Positions 9,405-17,225 of a stretch of DNA of 64,000 nucleotides are shown here, piece after piece. Under the pieces are notes generated by a model. It made no database searches. It was not told the origin of the DNA and worked only from the letters and a program-made list of their open reading frames with translations. The stretch comes from JAIOZK01 sp964468645. Lineage in GTDB: Bacteria > Bacteroidota > Bacteroidia > Bacteroidales > JAIOZK01. How positions within the stretch are numbered: the first letter of the stretch is position 1; every line of letters starts with the position of its first letter. The translations under genes were made by a program, and so were the position numbers. Location: NCBI GenBank assembly GCA_964468645.1, contig CAYXUU010000001.1:1-64000 (forward strand). Reading direction: 5' to 3'.

Positions 9405-9980
9405 ATGGGTTTTAAAGACGATAAGGTTTATATCGGGGAGGTACTGAAAGGTAACAGAAAGGCCTTTTCTAACCTTGTGGAAAAACACAAGAATTGGGTT
9501 TTTACGATTGCATTCAGAATTGCCGGAAACCGTGAAGATGCCGAAGAAATCGCCCAGGATGCCTTTATGAAAGCATACAGGTCGATGGATAAATACAAGG
9601 GCACCTCGAAATTTTCAACCTGGTTGTATAGCATTACTTATAATACTGCGATTTCTAAGGTCAGGAAGAAAAAAATAACCACTTCACCCATCGAAGAAAG
9701 CGTCATCGGGAATTTCTCTGAGGATGATGTTATTGAGGATCTTTCAGGTTTTTCCGGGGATGAACAGCAGAAACTGGTCACAAAAGTCCTTGATCAACTT
9801 CCTGCTGAAGAAAACCTGATTATCAGGCTGTTTTACCTGAATGAAAATTCCATTGATGAGATCAGTGAAATTACAGGATTATCAGCCTCCAATGTAAAGG
9901 TAAGGCTTCACAGGATAAGAAAGAAAATGTATGTATTATTACACGGGATCCTCGAAAAAGAAATAAACCATTTTATTTAA
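9405..9980 (+). CDS. ECF sigma-70 factor
   Basis: 191 residues. Region 2 (residues ~20-85) includes 'FRIAGNREDAEEIAQDAFMKAYRSMDKYKGTSKFSTWLYSITYNTA', spelled here as its parts: AEEIAQDAFMKAYR for core binding and KFSTWLYSITYNTA for -10 recognition. Region 4 (~125-180) has 'LPAEENLIIRLFYL' and the helix-turn-helix 'ISEITGLSASNVKVRLHRIR'. It is followed 54 bp later by a small membrane protein whose position is that of an anti-sigma factor, so the pair is probably one regulatory unit responding to an envelope signal (inference). Confidence 0.92.
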   Translation: MGFKDDKVYIGEVLKGNRKAFSNLVEKHKNWVFTIAFRIAGNREDAEEIAQDAFMKAYRSMDKYKGTSKFSTWLYSITYNTAISKVRKKKITTSPIEESVIGNFSEDDVIEDLSGFSGDEQQKLVTKVLDQLPAEENLIIRLFYLNENSIDEISEITGLSASNVKVRLHRIRKKMYVLLHGILEKEINHFI

Positions 9981-10034
9981 CCAGAGATCTGTAACGAGTT
10001 TGGAAATTGGACGTCTAATAATCAGGAGATACGA

Positions 10035-10454
10035 ATGAACACGAACGAAGACATATTAATGAAAATAATTTCTGAAACAAAACCGGATAAACCTTCCGGT
10101 GATTTTACTTCCAGGCTGATGCAAAAAATAGAGAAAGAACCGGTTTGTATTGAGACTGCGGAAGCAAAATCAGTAATTGGAATTAAATATATCATTCTAT
10201 TAGGGCTTGCGCTTGTGTCTGCCGTTGTTGTATTATTTTTTGTTGATTTCAGCTTTCTGAACAGCCTTTTCAGTAATATAAATTTTCTCAAAGTACCGGC
10301 CTTTTTCAATAGCATATATGAGGGCATTAGGCAAATATTTGCCGGCGTTGAGCTTTCATCTATGTCAATCACCATCATTATAGGTGTTGTTGGGTTAATA
10401 CTGATAGAAAGGCTATTGAGAAAATCTTTTCAGATTAATCTACTGATGCTATAA
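10035..10454 (+). CDS. Putative anti-sigma-type membrane protein
   Basis: 139 residues. A soluble N-terminus of ~55 residues ('DKPSGDFTSRLMQKIEKEP') precedes a transmembrane helix (~55-78, YIILLGLALVSAVVVLFFV), a periplasmic loop, and a second helix near 110-128 (MSITIIIGVVGLILIERLL). The start is supported by a GGAG 8 nt upstream. Small proteins of this architecture immediately after an ECF sigma gene often act as anti-sigma factors or partners. I see no zinc-binding HxxxCxxC motif, so the assignment rests on position and topology only. Confidence 0.7.
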   Translation: MNTNEDILMKIISETKPDKPSGDFTSRLMQKIEKEPVCIETAEAKSVIGIKYIILLGLALVSAVVVLFFVDFSFLNSLFSNINFLKVPAFFNSIYEGIRQIFAGVELSSMSITIIIGVVGLILIERLLRKSFQINLLML

Positions 10455-10583
10455 GATGGTTGAAAGGTTTATCTGAAAACACCTCTATTTCTTGCTTTTC
10501 CTGACACATTTGTTTCATTGCCCGATTGTTCCATTGTTTTCAATATAACAGGATTTTAGTATCTTAGAAAAAATCTTTGTACG

Positions 10584-11462
10584 ATGATAAGCGAAAACCT
10601 GAAATTATCCATTGCCGAAGATTTAGGCAAGAAATATTCAACCTTTTTTACTATCGAAAACATTACCCCTGTCGGTGGTGGTGATATTAATGAGGCCTAT
10701 CTTCTGGTAACCAACAAGGGAAAATTTTTTGTCAAGTTGAATATTGCCAGCCGGTATCCATTAATGTTTGAAAAAGAAGCGAAGGGGTTGGAGCTTTTGA
10801 AAAACGCCGAAGAAATCAATGTTCCCGAGGTTATTTGTTATGGGGATACCAAAAACCAGTCCTGGCTCCTGCTAAATTATATTGAATCATCAAAACAGAT
10901 CCCGGGATACTGGGAAGATTTCGGCAAGTCGCTTGCCCGATTACATAAAAATACCGCAGATTATTTTGGCCTTGATCATGATAACTATATTGGATCCTTA
11001 CCCCAGTCGAACAAACAACAAACCAGCTGGACCACATTTTTCATCGAGGAAAGATTAAACCGGCAACTTAAAATGGCACGCAACCAGGGCGAAATTTCAA
11101 GGGAAACCATATACGCATTTGAGCGATTATATAAAAGGCTTGATGAGATATTTCCGGAGGAGCCCCCTGCCCTGCTCCATGGCGATCTGTGGAGTGGTAA
11201 CTATATGACCGGGAATGATGGAAAAGCATGCCTGATAGATCCTGCAGTTTACTACGGACATCGTGAAATGGACCTGGGAATGTCAAAGTTATTCGGCGGT
11301 TTCAGCCAGCAGCTTTACCTTTCATATCATGAAGAATTCCCTCTGGAAAAAGGATGGGAAAACAGGGTGGATATCTGTAACCTTTATCCGCTGATGGTAC
11401 ATGTGAATCTGTTTGGCGGAGGATATGTTAACTCTGTTAAAAATATTCTGAAGAGATTCTGA
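10584..11462 (+). CDS. Fructosamine kinase family protein
   Basis: 292 residues of the fructosamine-3-kinase/aminoglycoside phosphotransferase fold. Seen: a glycine-rich ATP loop 'PVGGGDINEAYLL', the Lys strand 'KFFVKLN', the catalytic loop 'LLHGDLWSGNYM' (Asp as catalytic base, Asn for metal), and the metal loop 'CLIDPAVYYGHREMDLGM'. Family members phosphorylate ketoamine-linked sugars, starting repair of glycated proteins; bacterial homologues often act on ribulosamines. The gene stands alone and ends with TGA, followed by a perfect hairpin. Confidence 0.9.
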   Translation: MISENLKLSIAEDLGKKYSTFFTIENITPVGGGDINEAYLLVTNKGKFFVKLNIASRYPLMFEKEAKGLELLKNAEEINVPEVICYGDTKNQSWLLLNYIESSKQIPGYWEDFGKSLARLHKNTADYFGLDHDNYIGSLPQSNKQQTSWTTFFIEERLNRQLKMARNQGEISRETIYAFERLYKRLDEIFPEEPPALLHGDLWSGNYMTGNDGKACLIDPAVYYGHREMDLGMSKLFGGFSQQLYLSYHEEFPLEKGWENRVDICNLYPLMVHVNLFGGGYVNSVKNILKRF

Positions 11463-11501
11463 TCGTTATTCAATAAGTACAAAGGACAAAGTACAAAGTA
11501 C

Positions 11502-11556
11502 AAAGGCAAGAGGCAAAAGTTATTTTGTGATTTAATAACTTTTGCCTCTTGCCTTT
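11502..11556. terminator. Perfect 23-bp hairpin after fructosamine kinase gene
   Basis: Arms at 11502-11524 and 11534-11556 are perfect inverted repeats with a 9-nt loop, built from AAAGGCAAGAGGCAAAAG-type words. It starts 40 bp after the stop codon. It belongs to the same word family as repeats at 30436 and 40480. Termination is plausible; there is no T-run, so it could equally be a repeat element. Confidence 0.55.
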
Positions 11557-11628
11557 ATACTTTTGCCTTATGAATGTGACGACTGACGATTGACGATGGG
11601 GAACCTGGAAGTGTCAAGTGTAAAAACA

Positions 11629-11709
11629 ACTCATCGGATGACTATGGTTATAAAAACATAATACTATTGATTACCAATAATACTTTATAAAGAGAGTCAT
11701 CCGATGAGT
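11629..11709. repeat. Inverted repeat with perfect 15-bp arms
   Basis: ACTCATCGGATGACT (11629-11643) and AGTCATCCGATGAGT (11695-11709) are perfect reverse complements 51 bp apart; the bases just inside add partial pairing around TTATAAA. Flanking DNA on both sides contains 'GTCAATCGTCGATCG'-type words. The interval 11463-11876 has no gene. Confidence 0.65.
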
Positions 11710-11833
11710 ATCAGACAATGAAATATTGTTGAAGGAAGATTGCACGAAATCCCCAATCATAGATTAAAAACTGAATAATATCCACTTAATATCGTCAATC
11801 GTCGATCGTCATCCGTCAATCCCATAATTTTCA

Positions 11834-11841
11834 TAGTTTTG
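11834..11841 (+). promoter_or_regulatory. Bacteroidota-type -7 element (TAGTTTTG)
   Basis: Exact match to TAnnTTTG, 35 bp upstream of the S9 peptidase start. The -33 TTG element is not clear. Confidence 0.4.
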
Positions 11842-11876
11842 CAGCCTTACTTGAAAATTAACCAATACTTATAATA

Positions 11877-13775
11877 ATGAAAAAAACCAATTTTGCTTTA
11901 AGCCTTGCCGGCTTATTCGTTTTTATAACGATGACAAACATTTCGGTTCCCGCACAGGGAACAGACGAAATACCACTGGAGGATTTTTTCCGCAATCCGG
12001 AAAAATCATCTTACCAGATTTCCCCTGACGGGAAGTATTTTTCATATATGGCCCCTTACGAGAGCAGGATGAATATTTTCGTTCAAAAGATAGGCAGTAA
12101 AAAGGTAAAACAATTAACTTTTGAAACCGACCGCGACATCGCGGGATATTTCTGGGCAAATCAAAAACGGATGCTTTTCCTTAAAGATGATGGCGGTGAT
12201 GAAAACTTCAGCCTTTATGGTGTGGATATCAACGGAAAAAATTTAAAATGCCTGACCTGTTTTGATGAGGTCAGAACACAAATTATTGATGATCTTCCTG
12301 ATATCCCCGATTACGTAATCGTTGGATTAAACAAACGGAATGCCATGGTATTTGATCCTTACCGCTTAAACATTAAAACCGGCGAAATGACCATGCTTGC
12401 TGAAAATCCGGGAAACATACAGGGCTGGGTAACCGACCATGATGGAATACTGCGTGCTGCTTATGCTATTGTTGATGGTGTAAATACACAATTGCTTTAT
12501 CGTGATACAGAAGATGAAGAATTCAAACCAGTATTAACAACAAGTTTTAAGGAAACGGTTGGAATCGATTTCTTTACATTCGATAATAAAAATGTCTATG
12601 CTGTGTCAAATCTTGAACGTGATAAAACTGCAGCTGTGATATTTGATATTAAAGAAGGTAAGGAAATTAAAGTTCTTTATGAAAATGAAGATTATGATAT
12701 TGATGGATTATCGTATTCCCGTAAGGACAAAAAACTTATCTCAGCTTCCTATACATCATGGAAAAGACAGCGGCATTATTTTGACAGCGATGCCGCAGAT
12801 ATGATGAAAAGAATTGAAAAAGACCTTGGGGATTATGAGGTTGTTGTCTCATCCAGGAATAAAAATGAAGACAAGTTTATTTTAAGAACTTACAGCGACA
12901 AATCACTGGGGGCATACTACCTGTTTGATAAAACCACCAATAAACTTGAAAAGATTCACGATGTAAGCCCATGGATCGATGAAAACAAAATGGCTGACCA
13001 GAAACCTGTTGAGTATATATCACGCGACGGATTGAAGATAAACGGATATCTTACATTGCCCAGGGGGGTTGAGGCAAAGAACCTACCGATCATCGTTAAT
13101 CCTCATGGCGGGCCCTGGTATAGGGATTCCTGGGGATTCAATCCCGAAGTACAATTTCTTGCAAATCGCGGGTATGCTGTCTTTCAGATGAACTTCAGGG
13201 GTTCGACAGGATATGGTAAAAAATTCTGGGAGGCCTCTTTTAAACAATGGGGCCTGGCCATGCAGAATGATATCACTGACGGTGTTAACTGGCTTATTCT
13301 TGAAGGAATTGCCGATCCTGACAAAGTAGCTATTTATGGAGGAAGCTATGGTGGTTATGCCACACTTCAGGGGCTTGTTGTCAACCCAACCCTGTATGCT
13401 GCCGGCGTTGATTATGTAGGTGTTTCCAATCTGTTTACCTTTATGAAAACGATACCTCCATACTGGAAACCCATGCTCGATATGGTCTATGAAATGGTGG
13501 GTAATCCTGAAACCGACAGCATTCAGATGGCGGCCACTTCCCCTGCCCTCAACGCAGATAAAATCATGGCGCCATTATTTGTTGCCCAGGGCGCCAACGA
13601 TCCCAGGGTTAATATTGATGAGTCAGATCAGATTGTTAAAGCGCTCAGAAACCGTGGTGTGGATGTTGAATACCTGGTTAAGGATAATGAAGGCCATGGA
13701 TTCAGGAACGAGGAGAATCGCTTTGAGTTTTACAGGGCGATGGAAAAATTTCTGAGTAAACATATTAAGAAATAG
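11877..13775 (+). CDS. S9 family prolyl-oligopeptidase-like serine peptidase
   Basis: 632 residues with an N-terminal signal peptide (cleavage likely after 'NISVPAQG'), so periplasmic or exported. The N-terminal ~370 residues form the WD40-like beta-propeller ('SPDGKYFSYMAPYE', 'DRDIAGYFWANQKRMLFL'). The C-terminal alpha/beta-hydrolase carries the oxyanion region 'IIVNPHGGPWYRDSWGF', the nucleophile motif GGSYGGYATL, the acid in 'GANDPRVNIDES' and the His in 'NEGHGFRNEENR'. This is the S9C/DPP-type family that releases dipeptides or cuts short peptides, fitting peptide scavenging. All catalytic residues are present. Confidence 0.92.
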   Translation: MKKTNFALSLAGLFVFITMTNISVPAQGTDEIPLEDFFRNPEKSSYQISPDGKYFSYMAPYESRMNIFVQKIGSKKVKQLTFETDRDIAGYFWANQKRMLFLKDDGGDENFSLYGVDINGKNLKCLTCFDEVRTQIIDDLPDIPDYVIVGLNKRNAMVFDPYRLNIKTGEMTMLAENPGNIQGWVTDHDGILRAAYAIVDGVNTQLLYRDTEDEEFKPVLTTSFKETVGIDFFTFDNKNVYAVSNLERDKTAAVIFDIKEGKEIKVLYENEDYDIDGLSYSRKDKKLISASYTSWKRQRHYFDSDAADMMKRIEKDLGDYEVVVSSRNKNEDKFILRTYSDKSLGAYYLFDKTTNKLEKIHDVSPWIDENKMADQKPVEYISRDGLKINGYLTLPRGVEAKNLPIIVNPHGGPWYRDSWGFNPEVQFLANRGYAVFQMNFRGSTGYGKKFWEASFKQWGLAMQNDITDGVNWLILEGIADPDKVAIYGGSYGGYATLQGLVVNPTLYAAGVDYVGVSNLFTFMKTIPPYWKPMLDMVYEMVGNPETDSIQMAATSPALNADKIMAPLFVAQGANDPRVNIDESDQIVKALRNRGVDVEYLVKDNEGHGFRNEENRFEFYRAMEKFLSKHIKK

Positions 13776-13810
13776 AAACTGGAAGATAGAAATTAGAAGT
13801 TAGAAATACT

Positions 13811-13875
13811 TAAACCGCAAAGACCGCAAAAAGGCGCTAAAATTTTTAGCGTTTCTTTGCGGTCTTCGCGGTTAA
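13811..13875. terminator. Long hairpin between convergent genes
   Basis: About 30-bp arms with few mismatches, built from 'AACCGCAAAGACCGC' and its complement, with an A/T-rich turn near 13841. It lies between the S9 peptidase and the convergent FKBP gene, so it may terminate both; the words also recur in other Bacteroidota genomes as intergenic repeats. Confidence 0.6.
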
Positions 13876-13897
13876 ATGAAAGAATTATAAATCCTTT

Positions 13898-14617
13898 TTA
13901 TTTTACAATGTCTAAAAGCTCCACTTCAAAAATAAGTGTTGCATTTGGCTGGATCATCTGTCCGGCGCCCCTTGCACCATAGGCAAGTTCTGAAGGGATA
14001 ACAAATTCATAGGTAGATCCGACTGGCATAAGCTGAAGACCTTCTGTCCAGCCCGGAATAACCTGGTTCAGCATAAATTCGGTTGGCTCACCCCTGTTGT
14101 GTGAACTGTCAAAGACCTCACCGTTAAGGAGTTTCCCGGTATAATGCACCCTTACCTTATCAGTAGCTACAGGTTTTGGCCCCGTACCTTCTTTGATCAC
14201 CCGGTATTGAAGCCCGCTTGGTGTAACTTTAACATCAGGGTTTTCTTTGTTCTTTGCCAGGTACGCCTGCCCTTCTTCAAGGTTATTATTATCACCGGCA
14301 GCCACATCAGGCGCTGTCATCTTGGCTTGCTGCTCCATGGAAAATTGCTGGAGGATCTTCTGAACATCCATCTGGTTAAACTTGGGCTCTGCATCTGATA
14401 ATGCATCAGTGATCCCCTTTGCTACTATTTGAGGATTAAATTCAGCTTTATCGGGTACATTCATCGGCCCCCCGCCTATCCATAATCCAATAACGTAACT
14501 AACTGTATCCATATGGGTGTCGAGGCTAACCGGGCCTCCTGTATTGTTTGTACTGGTACAGCTTGCAAAAACAACAGGAATTAATATCCCTATAAATAAT
14601 TTTGATAATTTCTTCAT
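13898..14617 (-). CDS. FKBP-type peptidyl-prolyl isomerase lipoprotein
   Basis: 239 residues. The lipobox is 'VVFASC' (Cys19). An N-terminal helical dimerisation-type domain (~30-125) is followed by an FKBP domain (~130-238) with 'VRVHYTGKLLNGEVFDSSH', 'EFMLNQVIPGWTEGLQLMPVGSTYEFVIPSELAYG' (quoted here in part as FMLNQVIPGWTEGL and ELAYGARG) and the final 'NATLIFEVELLDI'. These are the standard active-site segments. It is an envelope proline isomerase assisting folding of exported proteins, as with FkpA/Mip. It lies downstream of the large lipoprotein at 14722 on the same strand. Confidence 0.92.
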   Translation of the reverse strand: MKKLSKLFIGILIPVVFASCTSTNNTGGPVSLDTHMDTVSYVIGLWIGGGPMNVPDKAEFNPQIVAKGITDALSDAEPKFNQMDVQKILQQFSMEQQAKMTAPDVAAGDNNNLEEGQAYLAKNKENPDVKVTPSGLQYRVIKEGTGPKPVATDKVRVHYTGKLLNGEVFDSSHNRGEPTEFMLNQVIPGWTEGLQLMPVGSTYEFVIPSELAYGARGAGQMIQPNATLIFEVELLDIVK

Positions 14618-14721
14618 GATGATTTTTTTTAGGTTTTTAAGAGGGCAAAGATAGGATAATAATCGGATTATGATATCCTGGCCTGTATGTTACATGATGA
14701 GTTTCGTTCCGGATACCATGG

Positions 14722-17013
14722 TTATTCAACCCTTATCTCATCCAGCAAGACTACACTGTCGTAGGCGCTATCACCTACATCCCCGACAAGAATTCGTAAA
14801 ATGATATTTTTACCCCTGTAGTCCGTGATATCTATATCCATTTCCTGCCAGCCCGTCATATATACATCCCCCTGGTCGAATACAATACCCGGCGAAACCT
14901 TAATCAGGTTGTATCCGGCATTGAACTGGTCAATATTCATGCTGAATTCCGTATGTTCAACCGACCCCTCCTGGATAATCACGATGAAGTAATCCTGGTA
15001 TTGAGATCCGACATATTCCAGGAACTCCTCTGAGAAAAAGTTCCACCGTATCTTGATTTTGGATTCTCCCTCCATCACCTTAAAAGACTGTGAAATTTGT
15101 CCGCTTGAAGTTGTGTTTCCCAGGCCTGTGCTGACAATGCCCATATAATTACCCTGTGGTGCCACCTGGTACCCAAGCTGGGTGATCACCCTTCCGTCTC
15201 CCTGTACAGTCCAGGCAGAAAGATCACCAAACTCAAAATCACCATTGATCAGAGAATTTGAATAATGCATTTTATCACTGCCGACCATATCAAAAAAGGC
15301 ATAAGGGCCTTCGGGATCAAGTTTATTTGATACGGCACCATAAGCCTCACCTGTGGTATGTTCGTCGGTTAGAAGATTGTGTACAAATTCAACGCTTACG
15401 TTCTTCAGAAACCTGCCATGCGAAATATCATCTACCCCAAGGTAAGTTTTTGCCCCTTTTGATAAAAATGAAATAAACAGATCAGGGGATGCAAGGCTTT
15501 TACAGGAGCTATTGAAAATGATACTGCCCGGAAACCGGCCTCCAAGCAATTTGATAAATTCATCCGAAACAGCATAGACATGGCCGGACCTGGGAATAAA
15601 ACCCAGGTAGGCATTATAGGCAACTTTCTTGGAAACAGCAAGCTTCTTTTGTTTAAGCCATAGCTTGTAGTTATCGTTTTCGCTTACAACCTGACCGGTG
15701 AAAAACCATTTTCCATTAATACCGTGCGAATCAATAAAAACAAATCCGCATGAAGTCATAATTTGCAGGGATCCAATGGTGCATTCCTGGTCTTTCAGAT
15801 GAATAACATTAAACTTTATATCAGAATTGTTAAATTCACCTTTAACGACATCACCCTTGTTAAATGGTTCAAAATCAGTTTTAAATGGTTCGTAAATAAA
15901 AACATCCCGGTCAATGATTATATTTTCCAGTTCTTCATTACATGATTTTAATTTATTAAATCCACAGGTTTGCCTGCTTAAAGGAATTTTGTTTTTTCTT
16001 TCCTCTTCTTCTTTAAATACAATCCCTCCCTGGGTCATATTGCCATCTTCCTTAATGACGCTTATGACGATCTGGCCAATCAGGCCGGAAGTATATGTTA
16101 TCTCGAAATTTCCATCCTCAAGGAGGACATTCTGAACATCAGGCTGTAATCCCAACCATTCTGCCGTTTTTTCAAGAGAAGTATTCAGATCATAATCATT
16201 GATGAACTCATTAAGCTTATTTACAGCGGTATCCTGTGTATTCTGGATTGCAGTTACTTCTGCATTTTCGAAGGGCTGAAAAACCTGTAGTGTGAATATG
16301 GCCGAATAGCCGGTGACTTCTCCTTCCGTTTCATTGGTAACAGCTTTAACCCTGAGATTTTCAAAACTACTCAACGTGAAGCTGTGAATGTTTGTGAATA
16401 CATTGTCCCCCATAATTTCATCTCCATGATCAAGATTGCCATCATCGAATAAGGAACAAACCACCCCCGCCTCATTATTGTTTTCATCAAGCCTGATCAA
16501 TTCAACACTGTTAGCTATCAGGTTTGCATTAGGGGAAATCTGTACTGTTATGGTTATGTTTTCGGCTTGATTTGAAAACACCCCTGAAGGATTAATAACC
16601 GGAGTGCCTAAAAAGACCAGGTATTTATTTTTTGTGATGATCAGGGTGTCTGAAGAAGAGTTACCAGATCCATCCTCTGCGTATGCAATGAAGATATTAT
16701 CCCCTTCAGACAGGGGAACATCTTCTGCTGTCCATTCAGATTGACCATTAGCACTATATTTTTCCCCATTATTTATATTCCACCGAACACCCTGGATATT
16801 CTGGTTATCCTGGGTATAGCCGGAGATATTAATCTGCTGGTCTATGGTGGAAAAAGAAGGTTCTGTTGTGGGTGTTTGGATGATGATAAAGGGAGCGTCA
16901 ACATCAACATCAGGTTCAGGATCATCTGACTTATCTTTAAAACACGATACGAATGCTGTTGATAGTATTATTGCTATAATTAAATATTTTAAAACATCTT
17001 TATTCTTTTTCAT
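14722..17013 (-). CDS. Multidomain lipoprotein with putative caspase-like (clan CD) fold
   Basis: 763 residues from the ATG at 17013; the nine-codon longer version lacks a good signal peptide. Lipobox 'FVSC' (Cys24). Residues ~40-128 look like an Ig-like fold ('SISGYTQDN', 'GDNIFIAYAEDGSGN'). Residues ~130-250 look like another beta-domain. The central region holds 'GFVFIDSHGINGKWF' (His430) and, about 70 residues on, 'GSIIFNSSCKSLASP' (Cys504): the strand-H-G and strand-S-C pattern of clan CD peptidases such as gingipains, clostripain and caspases. The C-terminal ~180 residues ('NGDFEFGDLSAWTVQGDG') look like a carbohydrate-binding-type sandwich. The peptidase role is inference from the His/Cys pair. 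Confidence 0.75.
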   Translation of the reverse strand: MKKNKDVLKYLIIAIILSTAFVSCFKDKSDDPEPDVDVDAPFIIIQTPTTEPSFSTIDQQINISGYTQDNQNIQGVRWNINNGEKYSANGQSEWTAEDVPLSEGDNIFIAYAEDGSGNSSSDTLIITKNKYLVFLGTPVINPSGVFSNQAENITITVQISPNANLIANSVELIRLDENNNEAGVVCSLFDDGNLDHGDEIMGDNVFTNIHSFTLSSFENLRVKAVTNETEGEVTGYSAIFTLQVFQPFENAEVTAIQNTQDTAVNKLNEFINDYDLNTSLEKTAEWLGLQPDVQNVLLEDGNFEITYTSGLIGQIVISVIKEDGNMTQGGIVFKEEEERKNKIPLSRQTCGFNKLKSCNEELENIIIDRDVFIYEPFKTDFEPFNKGDVVKGEFNNSDIKFNVIHLKDQECTIGSLQIMTSCGFVFIDSHGINGKWFFTGQVVSENDNYKLWLKQKKLAVSKKVAYNAYLGFIPRSGHVYAVSDEFIKLLGGRFPGSIIFNSSCKSLASPDLFISFLSKGAKTYLGVDDISHGRFLKNVSVEFVHNLLTDEHTTGEAYGAVSNKLDPEGPYAFFDMVGSDKMHYSNSLINGDFEFGDLSAWTVQGDGRVITQLGYQVAPQGNYMGIVSTGLGNTTSSGQISQSFKVMEGESKIKIRWNFFSEEFLEYVGSQYQDYFIVIIQEGSVEHTEFSMNIDQFNAGYNLIKVSPGIVFDQGDVYMTGWQEMDIDITDYRGKNIILRILVGDVGDSAYDSVVLLDEIRVE

Positions 17014-17141
17014 GATATCCAATTTTAAAGAATAGTACAATTATCTATAAGGATACAGATTTGACCAGGGTTATTTTGTAAAGATAAAAATAAGAATTTT
17101 TCTTATCCCGGGAAGATATTATCGCAAAATCTGCAGCAAGG

Positions 17142-17218
17142 AAACCCCTGGGCATTTTCAAAACACCCAGGGGTTTTGGGGTAGAAGGAGGCCCCCGGCA
17201 TTTTTAAATGCCCAGGGG
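17142..17218. terminator. Two tandem related hairpins
   Basis: Hairpin A: AAACCCCTGGG (17142-17152) with CCCAGGGGTTT (17166-17176). Hairpin B: 17192-17203 with 17206-17218 (CCCCCGGCATTT / AAATGCCCAGGGG). The two share the 'GGCATTT...CCCAGGGG' words. They lie just past the stop of the large minus-strand gene and probably end its transcript; no T-run is present. Confidence 0.5.
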
Positions 17219-17225
17219 TTGTTTT

